DNA from: an uncultured Pirellula sp.
GTDB taxonomy: Bacteria > Planctomycetota > Planctomycetia > Pirellulales > Pirellulaceae
NCBI GenBank assembly: GCA_903858115.1
Contig: CAIOHR010000184.1
Location: forward strand, 1-64,000
DNA length: 64,000 bases
Reading direction: 5' to 3'
Made by a program: the position numbers and the translations under genes
The notes under the pieces: model-generated
What the model was told of the DNA's origin: nothing
The model's input: only the letters and a program-made list of their open reading frames with translations
Database searches by the model: none
Shown here: positions 17,228 to 26,184 of the stretch, piece after piece
How positions within the stretch are numbered: position 1 is the first letter of the stretch
Layout: each line of letters opens with the position of its first letter

Positions 17228-18409
17228 CTACCTGCGATTTTCGATTTGTTGCAATCTCACTTCAAGCTGTTGTAGCCGTTGCTGAGTCGATTGAAGCTCG
17301 TTATTCACACGATCGAGTTCTTGATGCAAGCTTGCCACATATTCAGGTGTCAGCATTTCATTGGAGATTCCCAATGGCGAATTGACCCCTCCAGGCAACT
17401 CTGCATCAGCTCGAATCAATACTGCCGACGCTTGACGCAGAATCGAACCTCGATAGTACGACACGTTGATGACTTGGCCAGGAATCGAGCTCATGATTGA
17501 ATCGAGAACATCCTCAGCATTTCGTACTTCTCTCCCAAGAATTGCAACGATGCAATCCCCGGGCCGTAGTCCTGCTTGGTCGGCCGGCGAGTCATCGATC
17601 ACTTCTGTCACCGATGCGCCGCGGAAGGTTGGGATTCCAAACTGCTTGCGATAGGCATCGGACATATCGGAGACGTTGATTCCAAAATAACCTTGCCCTG
17701 ACTTTTCCGTCATTCTCAAACCAGACTGAGTACCTGGAACATTCCCATGGATCCTGTTCGCTAAACTGCGATCCATCAATACTGCGGTGACAGAACTGCT
17801 CTTTCCAAGCCGTTCGACAAGAAAGCGAACCGGAGTTCCTGGGCTGTAGAAAGAAAGCTGCTCTGCAAAAGCATCTACGGTTGAAACAGCATTTCCTTCG
17901 ACTCCGATAAGTCGGTCACCAACTCTGAACCCGGCCTTCCAAGCAGGGGAATCTGGTTTGACTTCTGCAACCACAAGCCCGAAGCCTCCCCCTGGATTCG
18001 ATTCTACGGTCATCCCCAAGTAGCCTCCACCTCCGGGAGCCGGTAAAGCATTGTTGCTGGCGGACGGCGATCGCTTTGCCGAGGGAGGCTTCGAGGTCGA
18101 GCGACTCGTCGGACTCGCTTCGAGCGTTGGAGCCCGTTTCGGGCTTGGCAGGTCCTCTATCGCGGAGTCTTTGCTAGCAGGTCCGAGCAGCATGGGAGGC
18201 GGACTGGGCGGCTTCGGTGCTGGAAGGTTCTCCGATGACTCTGTGCTAGCACTCGTCGACTCTTGAGGAGGTGATTGCTTCGACTTGGAATCTTCCTGTC
18301 GCTTCAGGATTTTCTCTTCCAACTGCTTCAGGAAATCTTGGGCCACCAATGCTGGGGCGGATGTCCACCACAAAACTGCTACAGCGAAGATAGTTCGATT
18401 CAATACCAT
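17228..18409 (-). CDS. exported protein with two PDZ domains
   Basis: A 393-residue secreted or periplasmic protein. The signal peptide is about 1-23 (cleavage after ALVAQ or before it). A Pro/Ser-rich spacer (45-125) leads to PDZ1 (about 128-213, GYLGMTVESN, PDSPAWKAGFRVGDRLIGVEG) and PDZ2 (about 238-333, GYFGINVSDM, DSPADQAGLRPGDCIVAI). A Gln-rich coiled-coil (about 355-393) ends the protein. No protease domain is present, so it is not an HtrA enzyme; it probably acts as a scaffold or peptide binder. It is separated from fliG by about 100 bases, on the same strand. Confidence 0.88.
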   Translation of the reverse strand: MVLNRTIFAVAVLWWTSAPALVAQDFLKQLEEKILKRQEDSKSKQSPPQESTSASTESSENLPAPKPPSPPPMLLGPASKDSAIEDLPSPKRAPTLEASPTSRSTSKPPSAKRSPSASNNALPAPGGGGYLGMTVESNPGGGFGLVVAEVKPDSPAWKAGFRVGDRLIGVEGNAVSTVDAFAEQLSFYSPGTPVRFLVERLGKSSSVTAVLMDRSLANRIHGNVPGTQSGLRMTEKSGQGYFGINVSDMSDAYRKQFGIPTFRGASVTEVIDDSPADQAGLRPGDCIVAILGREVRNAEDVLDSIMSSIPGQVINVSYYRGSILRQASAVLIRADAELPGGVNSPLGISNEMLTPEYVASLHQELDRVNNELQSTQQRLQQLEVRLQQIENRR

Positions 18410-18530
18410 CTATTTACTCCTGCTTCCAATAGTTGTTCGATAGCATCACGATATCGAATTCCTAACGATTTTTGCAACGGAGTTTTGAAAGACAACGCGA
18501 ACATTGTCAAAATAGCGCACAATTGACCAA

Positions 18531-19769
18531 CTAATCCAGACGACCGCAGATGATGGTTGCGTTATGGCCTCCAAAGCCGAAACTGTTGTTCATGGCTATC
18601 CTAACCTTGCGATTACGAGGTTGATGAGGAGTGAAATCTAAATCGCAAGATGGATCAGGAGTGTCTAGATTGATCGTTGGCGGAATGACTCCGTCGTAGC
18701 AAGCCAAGATCGAAAGGATCATTTCGATACTCCCGCTCGCTCCCAGCGCGTGCCCAAGATGTCCTTTGGTGCTCGAGATGGCAACCGACCTCGCGGATTC
18801 TCCGAATACGTTTTTAACGGCGACCGTTTCGGCTTTATCTCCCAGGGGCGTGCTTGTTCCGTGCGCGTTGATGTAGTCTACATCGGAAGCGTTTATTTTC
18901 GCGTCACGCAAAGCATTGGACATTGCTCGTCCAGCACCGCGTCCTTGTTCGTCGGGTGCCGTAATGTGTCCGGCATCACAGGATCCGCCATATCCGAGTA
19001 TCTCACAATAAATACGAGCCCCTCGTCGTTTAGCATGTTCGTACTCTTCAAATATCAGCACGCCGCAACCTTCGGAAAGCACAAAACCATCTCGGTCGGC
19101 ATCGAAAGGTCTACTCGCTTTTTCTGGAGCATCATTACGTGTTGATAGGGCCTTCATGTTCGCGAAACCAGATACACCCATGGCCGTGATGGCTGCTTCG
19201 GTTCCGCCAGTAATCATGACGTCGGCGTCGTCATACTGAATTGCCTTGAGAGCGTCACCCATGGCGTTGTTGCTGCTCGCACATGCCGTCGCGACAGCAA
19301 AATTTGGCCCCTGAAGTCCGTAATGGATAGCGATGTTTCCGCCCGCGGCGTTGAGCATCATCTTTGGGATGGTAAAAGGGCTAACTCGATCCGGGCCTTT
19401 GCTAAAAAGGCGGAACATCTGTTCTTCGATCTCGTTCAGTCCGCCTATGCCAGACCCTAGGATAACGCCGCAACGCGTGGCATCCTCTTTGGAAAACTCA
19501 ATGCCACAATCTTTGACAGCGTGATAAGCTGCGTACATTGCGAAGAGAGTAAAGCGATCAAGACGCTTGATTTCTTTCGGCTCCACTGCCGTGCCGGGAT
19601 CGAAATTCGCTACATCCCCGCCAAATCTAACTTTGTGATGTGTTGTATCAATAATGGAAAGAGGGTGTATACCACTCTTTCCATCCAAGACTGCTTTCCA
19701 TAGCTCTGCAACATCACACGACAGGGGCGTTACGCATCCTAAGCCTGTTACGACTACACGACGTCTCAT
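18531..19769 (-). CDS. fabF: beta-ketoacyl-ACP synthase II
   Basis: A 412-residue condensing enzyme of fatty-acid elongation. I chose the ATG at 19769 (MRRRVVVTGLG); a TTG four codons upstream is possible. The catalytic residues are C163 (TACASS), a histidine in NAHGTSTPLGD, and a histidine in KGHLGHALGASG. The closing NNSFGFGGHNATI is typical. It lies 45 bases after acpP, the usual acpP-fabF order. Confidence 0.97.
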   Translation of the reverse strand: MRRRVVVTGLGCVTPLSCDVAELWKAVLDGKSGIHPLSIIDTTHHKVRFGGDVANFDPGTAVEPKEIKRLDRFTLFAMYAAYHAVKDCGIEFSKEDATRCGVILGSGIGGLNEIEEQMFRLFSKGPDRVSPFTIPKMMLNAAGGNIAIHYGLQGPNFAVATACASSNNAMGDALKAIQYDDADVMITGGTEAAITAMGVSGFANMKALSTRNDAPEKASRPFDADRDGFVLSEGCGVLIFEEYEHAKRRGARIYCEILGYGGSCDAGHITAPDEQGRGAGRAMSNALRDAKINASDVDYINAHGTSTPLGDKAETVAVKNVFGESARSVAISSTKGHLGHALGASGSIEMILSILACYDGVIPPTINLDTPDPSCDLDFTPHQPRNRKVRIAMNNSFGFGGHNATIICGRLD

Positions 19770-19814
19770 CAAAAAACCCAAAAAACAGAGGTTGTTCTAT
19801 CGAAGTGCAAAGGC

Positions 19815-20051
19815 CTAAGCCTGCTGCTTCTCGATGTAATCCACTGCCTCACCAACGCGTTGGATTTTTTCAGCAGCGTCTTCGGGGATGCTGATGTCGA
19901 ACTCTTCTTCAAGCTCCATCACCAATTCCACCGTATCCAACGAGTCCGCTCCCAAATCGTTCACAAAGTGAGTGTCTCGACCAATCTTGTCTTTCTCGAC
20001 GCCCAATTGCTCAGCAACGATATCAATGACTCGTTCCTCAATAGATGCCAT
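19815..20051 (-). CDS. acpP: acyl carrier protein
   Basis: A 78-residue acidic four-helix protein that carries fatty acyl chains on 4'-phosphopantetheine. The attachment serine is in [18 protein letters not shown]. Length and sequence are fully standard. An upstream GGGGAGCACCCTG stretch provides the ribosome site. It is followed by fabF, forming a lipid synthesis pair. Confidence 0.98.
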   Translation of the reverse strand: MASIEERVIDIVAEQLGVEKDKIGRDTHFVNDLGADSLDTVELVMELEEEFDISIPEDAAEKIQRVGEAVDYIEKQQA

Positions 20052-20213
20052 AACAGGGTGCTCCCCTCAGCTGTATTTCGTAAATCAAAAGGTCAGGAAA
20101 AGGTATCTTCACGCGGCCAGAATGCTGGCGTGGCAGAACGTAACGGATTCTAGCAAAATAGGTCAAGCCATGAAGGGGCTAGAATGGCATTGAAATCAGA
20201 AGTTTTGCACCTT

Positions 20214-20241
20214 CCTTGCCAAAAGTAGGATTTTGGCAAGG
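20214..20241 (-). terminator. perfect 11-bp inverted repeat, possible terminator
   Basis: CCTTGCCAAAA (20214-20224) and TTTTGGCAAGG (20231-20241) form a perfect 11-bp stem with a 6-base loop. It lies 55 bases beyond the stop of the lipoprotein gene (20296) and upstream of acpP. No T-run follows on either strand, so it could instead be a regulatory structure. Confidence 0.45.
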
Positions 20242-20295
20242 CTCGTGGCCTGATTTGGCTCGTTCGACTAATCGAAAGTCCTAGGACCCACGGTC

Positions 20296-21192
20296 CTATC
20301 TTCCGGATGGTTGCAACCCAGCGGGAAGTCCATTCTGAGGCAATCCACCAACTGGTTGGCCCGCAGGCGGCAGCCCAATGGTGGGTTGACTTCCCGACGG
20401 GAAGCCACCTTGAGGCATTCCTGCAGGAAGGCTGGAAGAAGGAAGTCCAGAGCCTGGAAATGATGGATTGTTGACGTTATTCGAGGAAGGGATCCCTTGC
20501 GAAGGGGCTGCATAACCAGAACCCGCCGCAGGGAGTCCACCAGTGAACCCTTGACCATTGCTCATTCCTTGGACTCCATTCATCCCCGGCGCGTTGGAGC
20601 CGGATGGCACACCCTGAGGAAGCGATGCCATGCGAGTTTGCGGCGCTTGAGGAACTCCCGCTTCCGGCTCATCTAACTTTTCGAAGTTGACGACTTCGTA
20701 TTCTTCGCCGGTTCCGGGATCGACTGCCATTCCGCAGACTCGCCAGCCTGCAGCTTCTTTACGAAGCTCCCAGACGACTTCCATTTCTTGAGGTACCTCT
20801 CCAACAGTGGTGGGGGGCTCTTTCCATAGAGAGGATACGAGAATCGCATCACCTTGCGGTGCTGCTTCGCCAATTTCGAAAGTTGCTTGGGCAGAACCTG
20901 GCGGTTCGATCTTGATACCGTGCTTTTGGATCTCGGCGCGCGCGTTTGTGGAGAACAGCGCAGCCAATTGTTCTCCCTTTCCTTCACGCATCGCATCCAA
21001 GAACACCCGGACGATTTCCTTCGGTTCTGAAGGCAATGCTACTGGATTCTGGCTAGGCGTTCCGTTCATTCCCACGGTTGAGGGCATATTGCCAACCGCA
21101 GCCGGACCACTGGCCGTTTGTTCGGGTTTACTTCCACAGCCAACAAACATGGCAAACGAGAGGGCTGCAGGTAGGAAAATTGTCTTCTTCAT
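20296..21192 (-). CDS. lipoprotein of unknown function
   Basis: A 298-residue lipoprotein; the signal MKKTIFLPAALSFAMFVGC gives a lipidated C19. Residues about 55-175 form a folded domain (EIVRVFLDAMREGKGEQLAALFSTNARAEIQ), similar in style to SnoaL/NTF2-like export domains. The last 110 residues are Pro/Gly/Ser/Gln-rich with many repeats of GLP- and GxxP-type words, likely unstructured. The function is not recognised. Confidence 0.75.
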   Translation of the reverse strand: MKKTIFLPAALSFAMFVGCGSKPEQTASGPAAVGNMPSTVGMNGTPSQNPVALPSEPKEIVRVFLDAMREGKGEQLAALFSTNARAEIQKHGIKIEPPGSAQATFEIGEAAPQGDAILVSSLWKEPPTTVGEVPQEMEVVWELRKEAAGWRVCGMAVDPGTGEEYEVVNFEKLDEPEAGVPQAPQTRMASLPQGVPSGSNAPGMNGVQGMSNGQGFTGGLPAAGSGYAAPSQGIPSSNNVNNPSFPGSGLPSSSLPAGMPQGGFPSGSQPTIGLPPAGQPVGGLPQNGLPAGLQPSGR

Positions 21193-21451
21193 GATTGTTG
21201 ATTTCGCTCCGCTTTTGCATCGGGTCTAGGGTCTTTCCGTGTCAAACAGCCCTGGAGATACAAATCCGCACGTACCAACGTCAAGATGACTTGCATTGCA
21301 TGCAAACCGTCCCCAGTCGTTTCGCCGGATGAACCTAAAACATTTGGATTAATCCGCAAAATCGTTACAGTCCTTCCCTGGTCTCGACCGATCCATGATT
21401 CGTGCGTTCGTATTTTGACCGTATGGATGATGTTACGAAGATGAGAGAACA

Positions 21452-22789
21452 ATGATGCTTCAAGGTTTCAATGGGGCTGCCAGCACCAGTAAGAAGCTGA
21501 GTAGGACGAAAGCAATTTGCTTCGCATTGGTCACCCTTCTGGGATTTTCTACAGCCTCAGCACAATCCAATGAATCTTCGATCCGCTGGATTGACGACTT
21601 CGATACCGCGGTTCGTTATGCGAGCAGCAACCAATTGCCGCTAATGCTTCATTTTTACGGCGACAATTGTCCGCCTTGCAAGCTGTTGGAAAAGCGAGCA
21701 TTTCTAGATCCTGTACTCATAGACAAAATCAACGGTCAATTGGTTGCCGCTCGTATCAATGGAGAGAAGCAGAAAGAGCTTCGTATGCGCTATCAAGTCA
21801 CAAGATGGCCTACGGACGTCTATCTTTTGCCCACGGGAGAAGAAATCCATCGCTCCGTAAGCCCTCAAGATCCTGCAGTCTATGGACAAATGGTCGATCG
21901 TGTGGCGCTTCGGCATCGGGATTGGAAAGCTGGCGAAATTGCGAAGAGTAAGAGTGAAGAGCACCGCATCGCCAATAGAACTTCGACAGAAATAGCACAT
22001 GCGAGAACTCCAGGTCCTGGCATGAATGGAACCGGAATGACGACGCATGCGGTATCGACTTCAGGGGCGTTGGCTGCCAAAGTTCAGTCTCAGATGTCGA
22101 ACCAGAACGTTCCCGCGAGTACCAATAGGACCATTTCAAACCCGTATACGTCCGCAGGACCCATGCACGTCCCTGCTGCACCGAATCCGTCTGTCCCTGC
22201 ATTCAGTTCGGCAGAACTATCATCACAACCACCTGAAACCAAGTCACCGGTGGTCGCGACTCCGATAGGAAACCAAAAACCGTGGAATCCAAATCTTCCT
22301 TCCAATGCACCAGAAATAGCATCTGGAGCCACCGCTACGGTACCTAGCATTTCAAAGGTTACAACAAGAGAAGTTCGATGCGAAACGGTCGGCTTGGATG
22401 GATACTGCCCTGTCAGCCTGTCGCTCGGCGTAAAAGCGAGATCCCAGAACAGTTGGGTCGAGGGATTGTCCAGATTTGCGGTCAAGCATCGCGGTAGGAT
22501 TTACTATTGCGCATCCGAAGAAGCCCGAGAAGCATTCTTGGCGTCACCAGATCAATACGCTCCACACTTGAGCTGCTTTGACCTGATCCATTACGTGAAG
22601 ACGGGAGAATTCGTGGACGGCAAGTGCGAGTTTGGCTGCTTTCAGCCTGGCAAGAGTCGAGTCTTTCTGTTCGCCTCTCAAGAGAACTGCGAAGAGTTTA
22701 CACGCATGGAAGCCCAGTACTCTGCTATTGCGGACGGAACCGCCAATGAACTCATCGCGAATCAACCAAGTAGTCAAGCCGTCCGTTAG
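21452..22789 (+). CDS. exported thioredoxin-fold protein with Cys-rich YHS-like domain
   Basis: A 445-residue protein with a signal peptide ending near TASAQ (residue 38). The thioredoxin-like domain (about 44-155) has C73-PP-C76 in FYGDNCPPCKLLEKRAF, the Thioredoxin_7 style. A disordered Pro/Ser/Asn-rich linker follows (165-300). The C-terminal part (314-372) reads GLDGYCPVSL ... HRGRIYYCASEEAREAFLASPDQYAP, a YHS-like metal-binding layout with C319 and C353. A further Cys-containing stretch (373-425, GKCEFGCFQPG) ends the protein. I infer a role in envelope thiol or metal handling. It is transcribed on the plus strand, 66 bases before the next exported protein. Confidence 0.8.
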   Translation: MMLQGFNGAASTSKKLSRTKAICFALVTLLGFSTASAQSNESSIRWIDDFDTAVRYASSNQLPLMLHFYGDNCPPCKLLEKRAFLDPVLIDKINGQLVAARINGEKQKELRMRYQVTRWPTDVYLLPTGEEIHRSVSPQDPAVYGQMVDRVALRHRDWKAGEIAKSKSEEHRIANRTSTEIAHARTPGPGMNGTGMTTHAVSTSGALAAKVQSQMSNQNVPASTNRTISNPYTSAGPMHVPAAPNPSVPAFSSAELSSQPPETKSPVVATPIGNQKPWNPNLPSNAPEIASGATATVPSISKVTTREVRCETVGLDGYCPVSLSLGVKARSQNSWVEGLSRFAVKHRGRIYYCASEEAREAFLASPDQYAPHLSCFDLIHYVKTGEFVDGKCEFGCFQPGKSRVFLFASQENCEEFTRMEAQYSAIADGTANELIANQPSSQAVR

Positions 22790-22855
22790 CTAACGCTATG
22801 ACTAACTTTGGTTGAAACTCATTTGCAGGACGCGCTCCGAACCCGAAAAACAAAC

Positions 22856-24922
22856 ATGGACACTCCTAGGCGGGATAGAAAAGGATTGAGCACCCTAGCG
22901 ACGGCTATTGTGTTCGGTTTGATGCAGAACCAGTTGTTAGCTCAAGACGATTTTGTCTATTGGCCTCGACTCGATTTCGTGATTCCCTTTCAAATAGATT
23001 CTAACGGTCAGTTGCCGCAGGAAGTCATTTTGGAAGTCTCTGAAGATGGTGGGGGGGCTTGGAAAACATGTTCGCGTGGTGATACTCGTTCACGACAGTT
23101 TCATTACAAAGCTTCCCAAGAAGGCGCATTCCAATTCCGCTTGAAGACGGTCGATGCCGAAGGACGCAAGTTTAACAACCCAGGCGAACCTCTCAGGATT
23201 ATCGTGGACACAACGAAGCCGATTGCAAAATTGGTGACGTTCATGGATATGCAAGGTGAGATGCACGCAGAGTTCCTTCTAAGCGATAACGCTTTGGATT
23301 TGGATTCCGTTCGTCTGGAGTATCAAACCGAATCCACTCCTGAGTGGAAACCGATCCGGTTTGAGATTCGGGAAAGCACAACTACCAACGAGTGGACGGG
23401 GTATGGTGCCTGGAGTCTCCCGAACGATTCAAAGCAGCTTGTCGTGCGAATCGTAGTCAAAGACAAAGCAGGCAACACCGTCGAAGTGACGCGACTTCCC
23501 AATCTTCCGAAGTCAGCCTCTTCCAAAAACTTGCAATTGGCAAGTCAACTGCGAGCAACCGACCGAGGGCGATTGGTAACAAAAGATTCAGATTCCACGC
23601 CTGTTCTGGCTATCGGCTCCGGGGTGGCCAACACCATTGGCGACTTGCCACGCATCGAGGTGGTAGGACGGCCGGGACCAGTGAAGATTATCGAACCCCC
23701 TATCAAAGACAAGCGAACGGAGTTGGCGGAAAAACAAACGGATCCAAAAGCAAAACGTGCCGAACTGCTGCAGGAAAATCACCTACTTGTCGATCAGCAA
23801 CAGAAGCCGTTCCAGCAAAAAAGTATGGTAGATATTCATCAGAAACTTGAACTGGAATCCAACGTCTCCACCAACTCTCGAGGATTATCCAGTCAAGGAA
23901 GCCCGATTAGTTTTAGTAACAGGGCTCCTGAGGACCAAGAAATAGCTGTCCCTCCCTCGATCGAAACTACATCGCTAGGTAAGGCTGTTCCAACTGCAAC
24001 CCTAAACCTTCCGATGCGATCACCTACGGAAGAGGAATGGAAAGCACCGCCCAAGGAACCGATGCATCTAGCGGACAATAGAATATTGGGTGGCACAACC
24101 CCACCATCGATACTAATAGATGGCCAACCTTCCTTTCCACGCGTTCCTACTTCTCCGAACGATACCACTCGCAGTCTCCCGCCTTTGGATACACAACGAT
24201 CGAAACGGAACAATGGATCAGATAATTCAGCTTCGATAGGAATAGACCTTGCTCCATCGAACAAACCAATAGGTGGATTTTCCCGAGATATCAAACCGCT
24301 CTATTCAAACACAAAGACCTTTAGTCTTGACTATCGGGTCGACAACGACCCTGGCGCACCAATCCGAGATGTGGAACTGTGGGGAACGACCGATCAAGGC
24401 CAAACATGGTCGGTTTGGGGAAGTGACCCAGATCGACGAACACCGTTTGATATCGAAGTGGAAACCGATGGCCTTTTCGGCTTCCGTATGGTAATCATCG
24501 GTGCCAACGGCCTGGCTTCGAATCGACCTCGAAACGGCGACAACGCCGACGCTTGGATCCATGTTGACACAGATACGCCCTACGTAAAGCTAACGTCGGC
24601 ACTCTATGGGACAGGCAGTGAAGCGGGGTCACTCATCATTGAATACCAAGCAAAAGACGATTATTTCGGTGATCGCCCTATCTCGCTATTCTTCGGAGAA
24701 ACTCCGGAAGGCCCGTGGCAAGTAATTTCTCGCGGTATTCGCAACCAAGGACGATTCGCTTGGCCTGCTGACCCGAATCTTCCTCCCACCATTTATCTCA
24801 AAATGGAAGCGATGGACTCTGCAGGAAACGCTGCGATATCCATCCTCGATTTGCCAGTGAACGTCGAAGGGATTGCTCCACGCGGGCGCATCCAAGGCTT
24901 TCGACCCATTCAACGACCCTAA
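22856..24922 (+). CDS. large exported protein with Ig-like repeats
   Basis: A 688-residue exported protein (start ATG 22856; signal ending near QNQLLAQ). The N-terminal part has two beta-rich domains (PQEVILEVSEDGGGAWKTCS; TKPIAKLVTFMDMQGEMHAE), and the C-terminal part (about 480-688) repeats the same style (VRDVELWGTTDQGQTWSVWG-like, TPYVKLTSALYG, AMDSAGNAAISILDLPVNV). Between them lies a polar, disordered region of about 250 residues. The repeats look like Ig/fibronectin-like domains for adhesion or surface binding. I do not recognise the family. Confidence 0.75.
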   Translation: MDTPRRDRKGLSTLATAIVFGLMQNQLLAQDDFVYWPRLDFVIPFQIDSNGQLPQEVILEVSEDGGGAWKTCSRGDTRSRQFHYKASQEGAFQFRLKTVDAEGRKFNNPGEPLRIIVDTTKPIAKLVTFMDMQGEMHAEFLLSDNALDLDSVRLEYQTESTPEWKPIRFEIRESTTTNEWTGYGAWSLPNDSKQLVVRIVVKDKAGNTVEVTRLPNLPKSASSKNLQLASQLRATDRGRLVTKDSDSTPVLAIGSGVANTIGDLPRIEVVGRPGPVKIIEPPIKDKRTELAEKQTDPKAKRAELLQENHLLVDQQQKPFQQKSMVDIHQKLELESNVSTNSRGLSSQGSPISFSNRAPEDQEIAVPPSIETTSLGKAVPTATLNLPMRSPTEEEWKAPPKEPMHLADNRILGGTTPPSILIDGQPSFPRVPTSPNDTTRSLPPLDTQRSKRNNGSDNSASIGIDLAPSNKPIGGFSRDIKPLYSNTKTFSLDYRVDNDPGAPIRDVELWGTTDQGQTWSVWGSDPDRRTPFDIEVETDGLFGFRMVIIGANGLASNRPRNGDNADAWIHVDTDTPYVKLTSALYGTGSEAGSLIIEYQAKDDYFGDRPISLFFGETPEGPWQVISRGIRNQGRFAWPADPNLPPTIYLKMEAMDSAGNAAISILDLPVNVEGIAPRGRIQGFRPIQRP

Positions 24923-24936
24923 CACCTAGAACCTTG

Positions 24937-26157
24937 CTACTTGAGTTGGAACCGATGACTCAAGCATCCGTCGTGCAATTGGCGATTCCCTTGGGTCATC
25001 TCAATTTCAAACGGCTTCCGCAAGCTGTTGCCTGCCAGATCTTCGATAGTACTGTTCACTCGCAGTTCAAACTCGCCCGTTCTCCAAGCATTCATTGGCT
25101 GAAATACAGATTCTGACTCTTGTTCTCTCAGTGAAAATTCACCCTCCACTGCGGCGCCATTGCAATACAACTGAATTCCTCTCGTCGCTATCGCCTGCTC
25201 CAATGATTCGCCAAACCGAATGATCAAGGGATGAAGGGACCCAACTTTGGGAAGCTCTATCTTCCAATCTTCAATTCGTGGTTGGCGATGATCCGATTCG
25301 ACAGCAATGAACTCCTTCCGAAAGGAACGAACAAGAGGCTGCCCCTGAGCATCTTGTAATGCGGCGTCGATGACCAACTCGTAACGACCCCCTTTGCACA
25401 AAATGGACCCGTTTTCCACGTTTGGTACTAACCCGCGTTTGATTCTGCCTGGATCCAGCAGTAATGTCAGTCGCTTTCCTTGCGGATCCCATAGCTCTTC
25501 GTGGATCTCAAGAAAGGGTTGAACTAGTTCGCGACCCTCTTCGTCTCGCAAATGAACATGCTCGTACACATTTCGCATGGCCATCGGATTGGAAAAGTGA
25601 ACATAGAACTTCAAAAGATTCTCCGGTAATCTCGCCCCAGTTGGGTACACCTTCTCAACAAGGGTGGTCGGAATTTTCGGTTCCAACTCACGGAAGAGTC
25701 CTGCCTGAACAGTCAACCCATCCAATTGAAGTCTTGCTCGGTAGCGAATACCGTCTTGCAAAGAAAAACGTGGCTCGAACAGTAATGCAAATGGTTTTTC
25801 CACCAAGGATAACTTGCCCAACACCGCAGGCATACCTTCCTGTTCATTCGACTTGAAGCCTCCGCTAGGAACGACATACAACTGAAAGGCTTTCGCAAAC
25901 TCTCTCCCATTGCTTTCGAGTACTCGCAAGGCCTCAAACTGCGCGGGACTCAAGCCTGTGACACGCACTCCAATCTTGCTATCGTGTATTCGGAACAACT
26001 CGAGAACAATCGACTGCGGTTCTTCTGCATTCGCAGCAAGTTCCCGAGTTGCACAAAAGCAAAACAACGCCAAAACGATGCTGCATCCAAGCAATACTTT
26101 CGAACAGATGCGAGTGAATGGACTTCCTGGATTGCGAAACACTTTGTTTGGGATCAT
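24937..26157 (-). CDS. exported protein with Ig-like (Big_5-type) domains
   Basis: A 406-residue protein with an N-terminal membrane/signal stretch (about 20-42, VLLGCSIVLALFCFCA). Beta-rich segments with FYVHFSNPMAMRNVYEHVHL, then LTLLLDPGRIKRG, and LIIRFGESLEQAIATRGIQL and TIEDLAGNSLRKPFEIE, are typical of bacterial Ig-like domains of the SbsA/Big_5 kind. The function is unknown. It is convergent with the preceding gene; their stops are only 14 bases apart. Confidence 0.7.
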   Translation of the reverse strand: MIPNKVFRNPGSPFTRICSKVLLGCSIVLALFCFCATRELAANAEEPQSIVLELFRIHDSKIGVRVTGLSPAQFEALRVLESNGREFAKAFQLYVVPSGGFKSNEQEGMPAVLGKLSLVEKPFALLFEPRFSLQDGIRYRARLQLDGLTVQAGLFRELEPKIPTTLVEKVYPTGARLPENLLKFYVHFSNPMAMRNVYEHVHLRDEEGRELVQPFLEIHEELWDPQGKRLTLLLDPGRIKRGLVPNVENGSILCKGGRYELVIDAALQDAQGQPLVRSFRKEFIAVESDHRQPRIEDWKIELPKVGSLHPLIIRFGESLEQAIATRGIQLYCNGAAVEGEFSLREQESESVFQPMNAWRTGEFELRVNSTIEDLAGNSLRKPFEIEMTQGNRQLHDGCLSHRFQLK

Positions 26158-26184
26158 TGCGTATCAGCGGTGGTCTGCTAGAGA

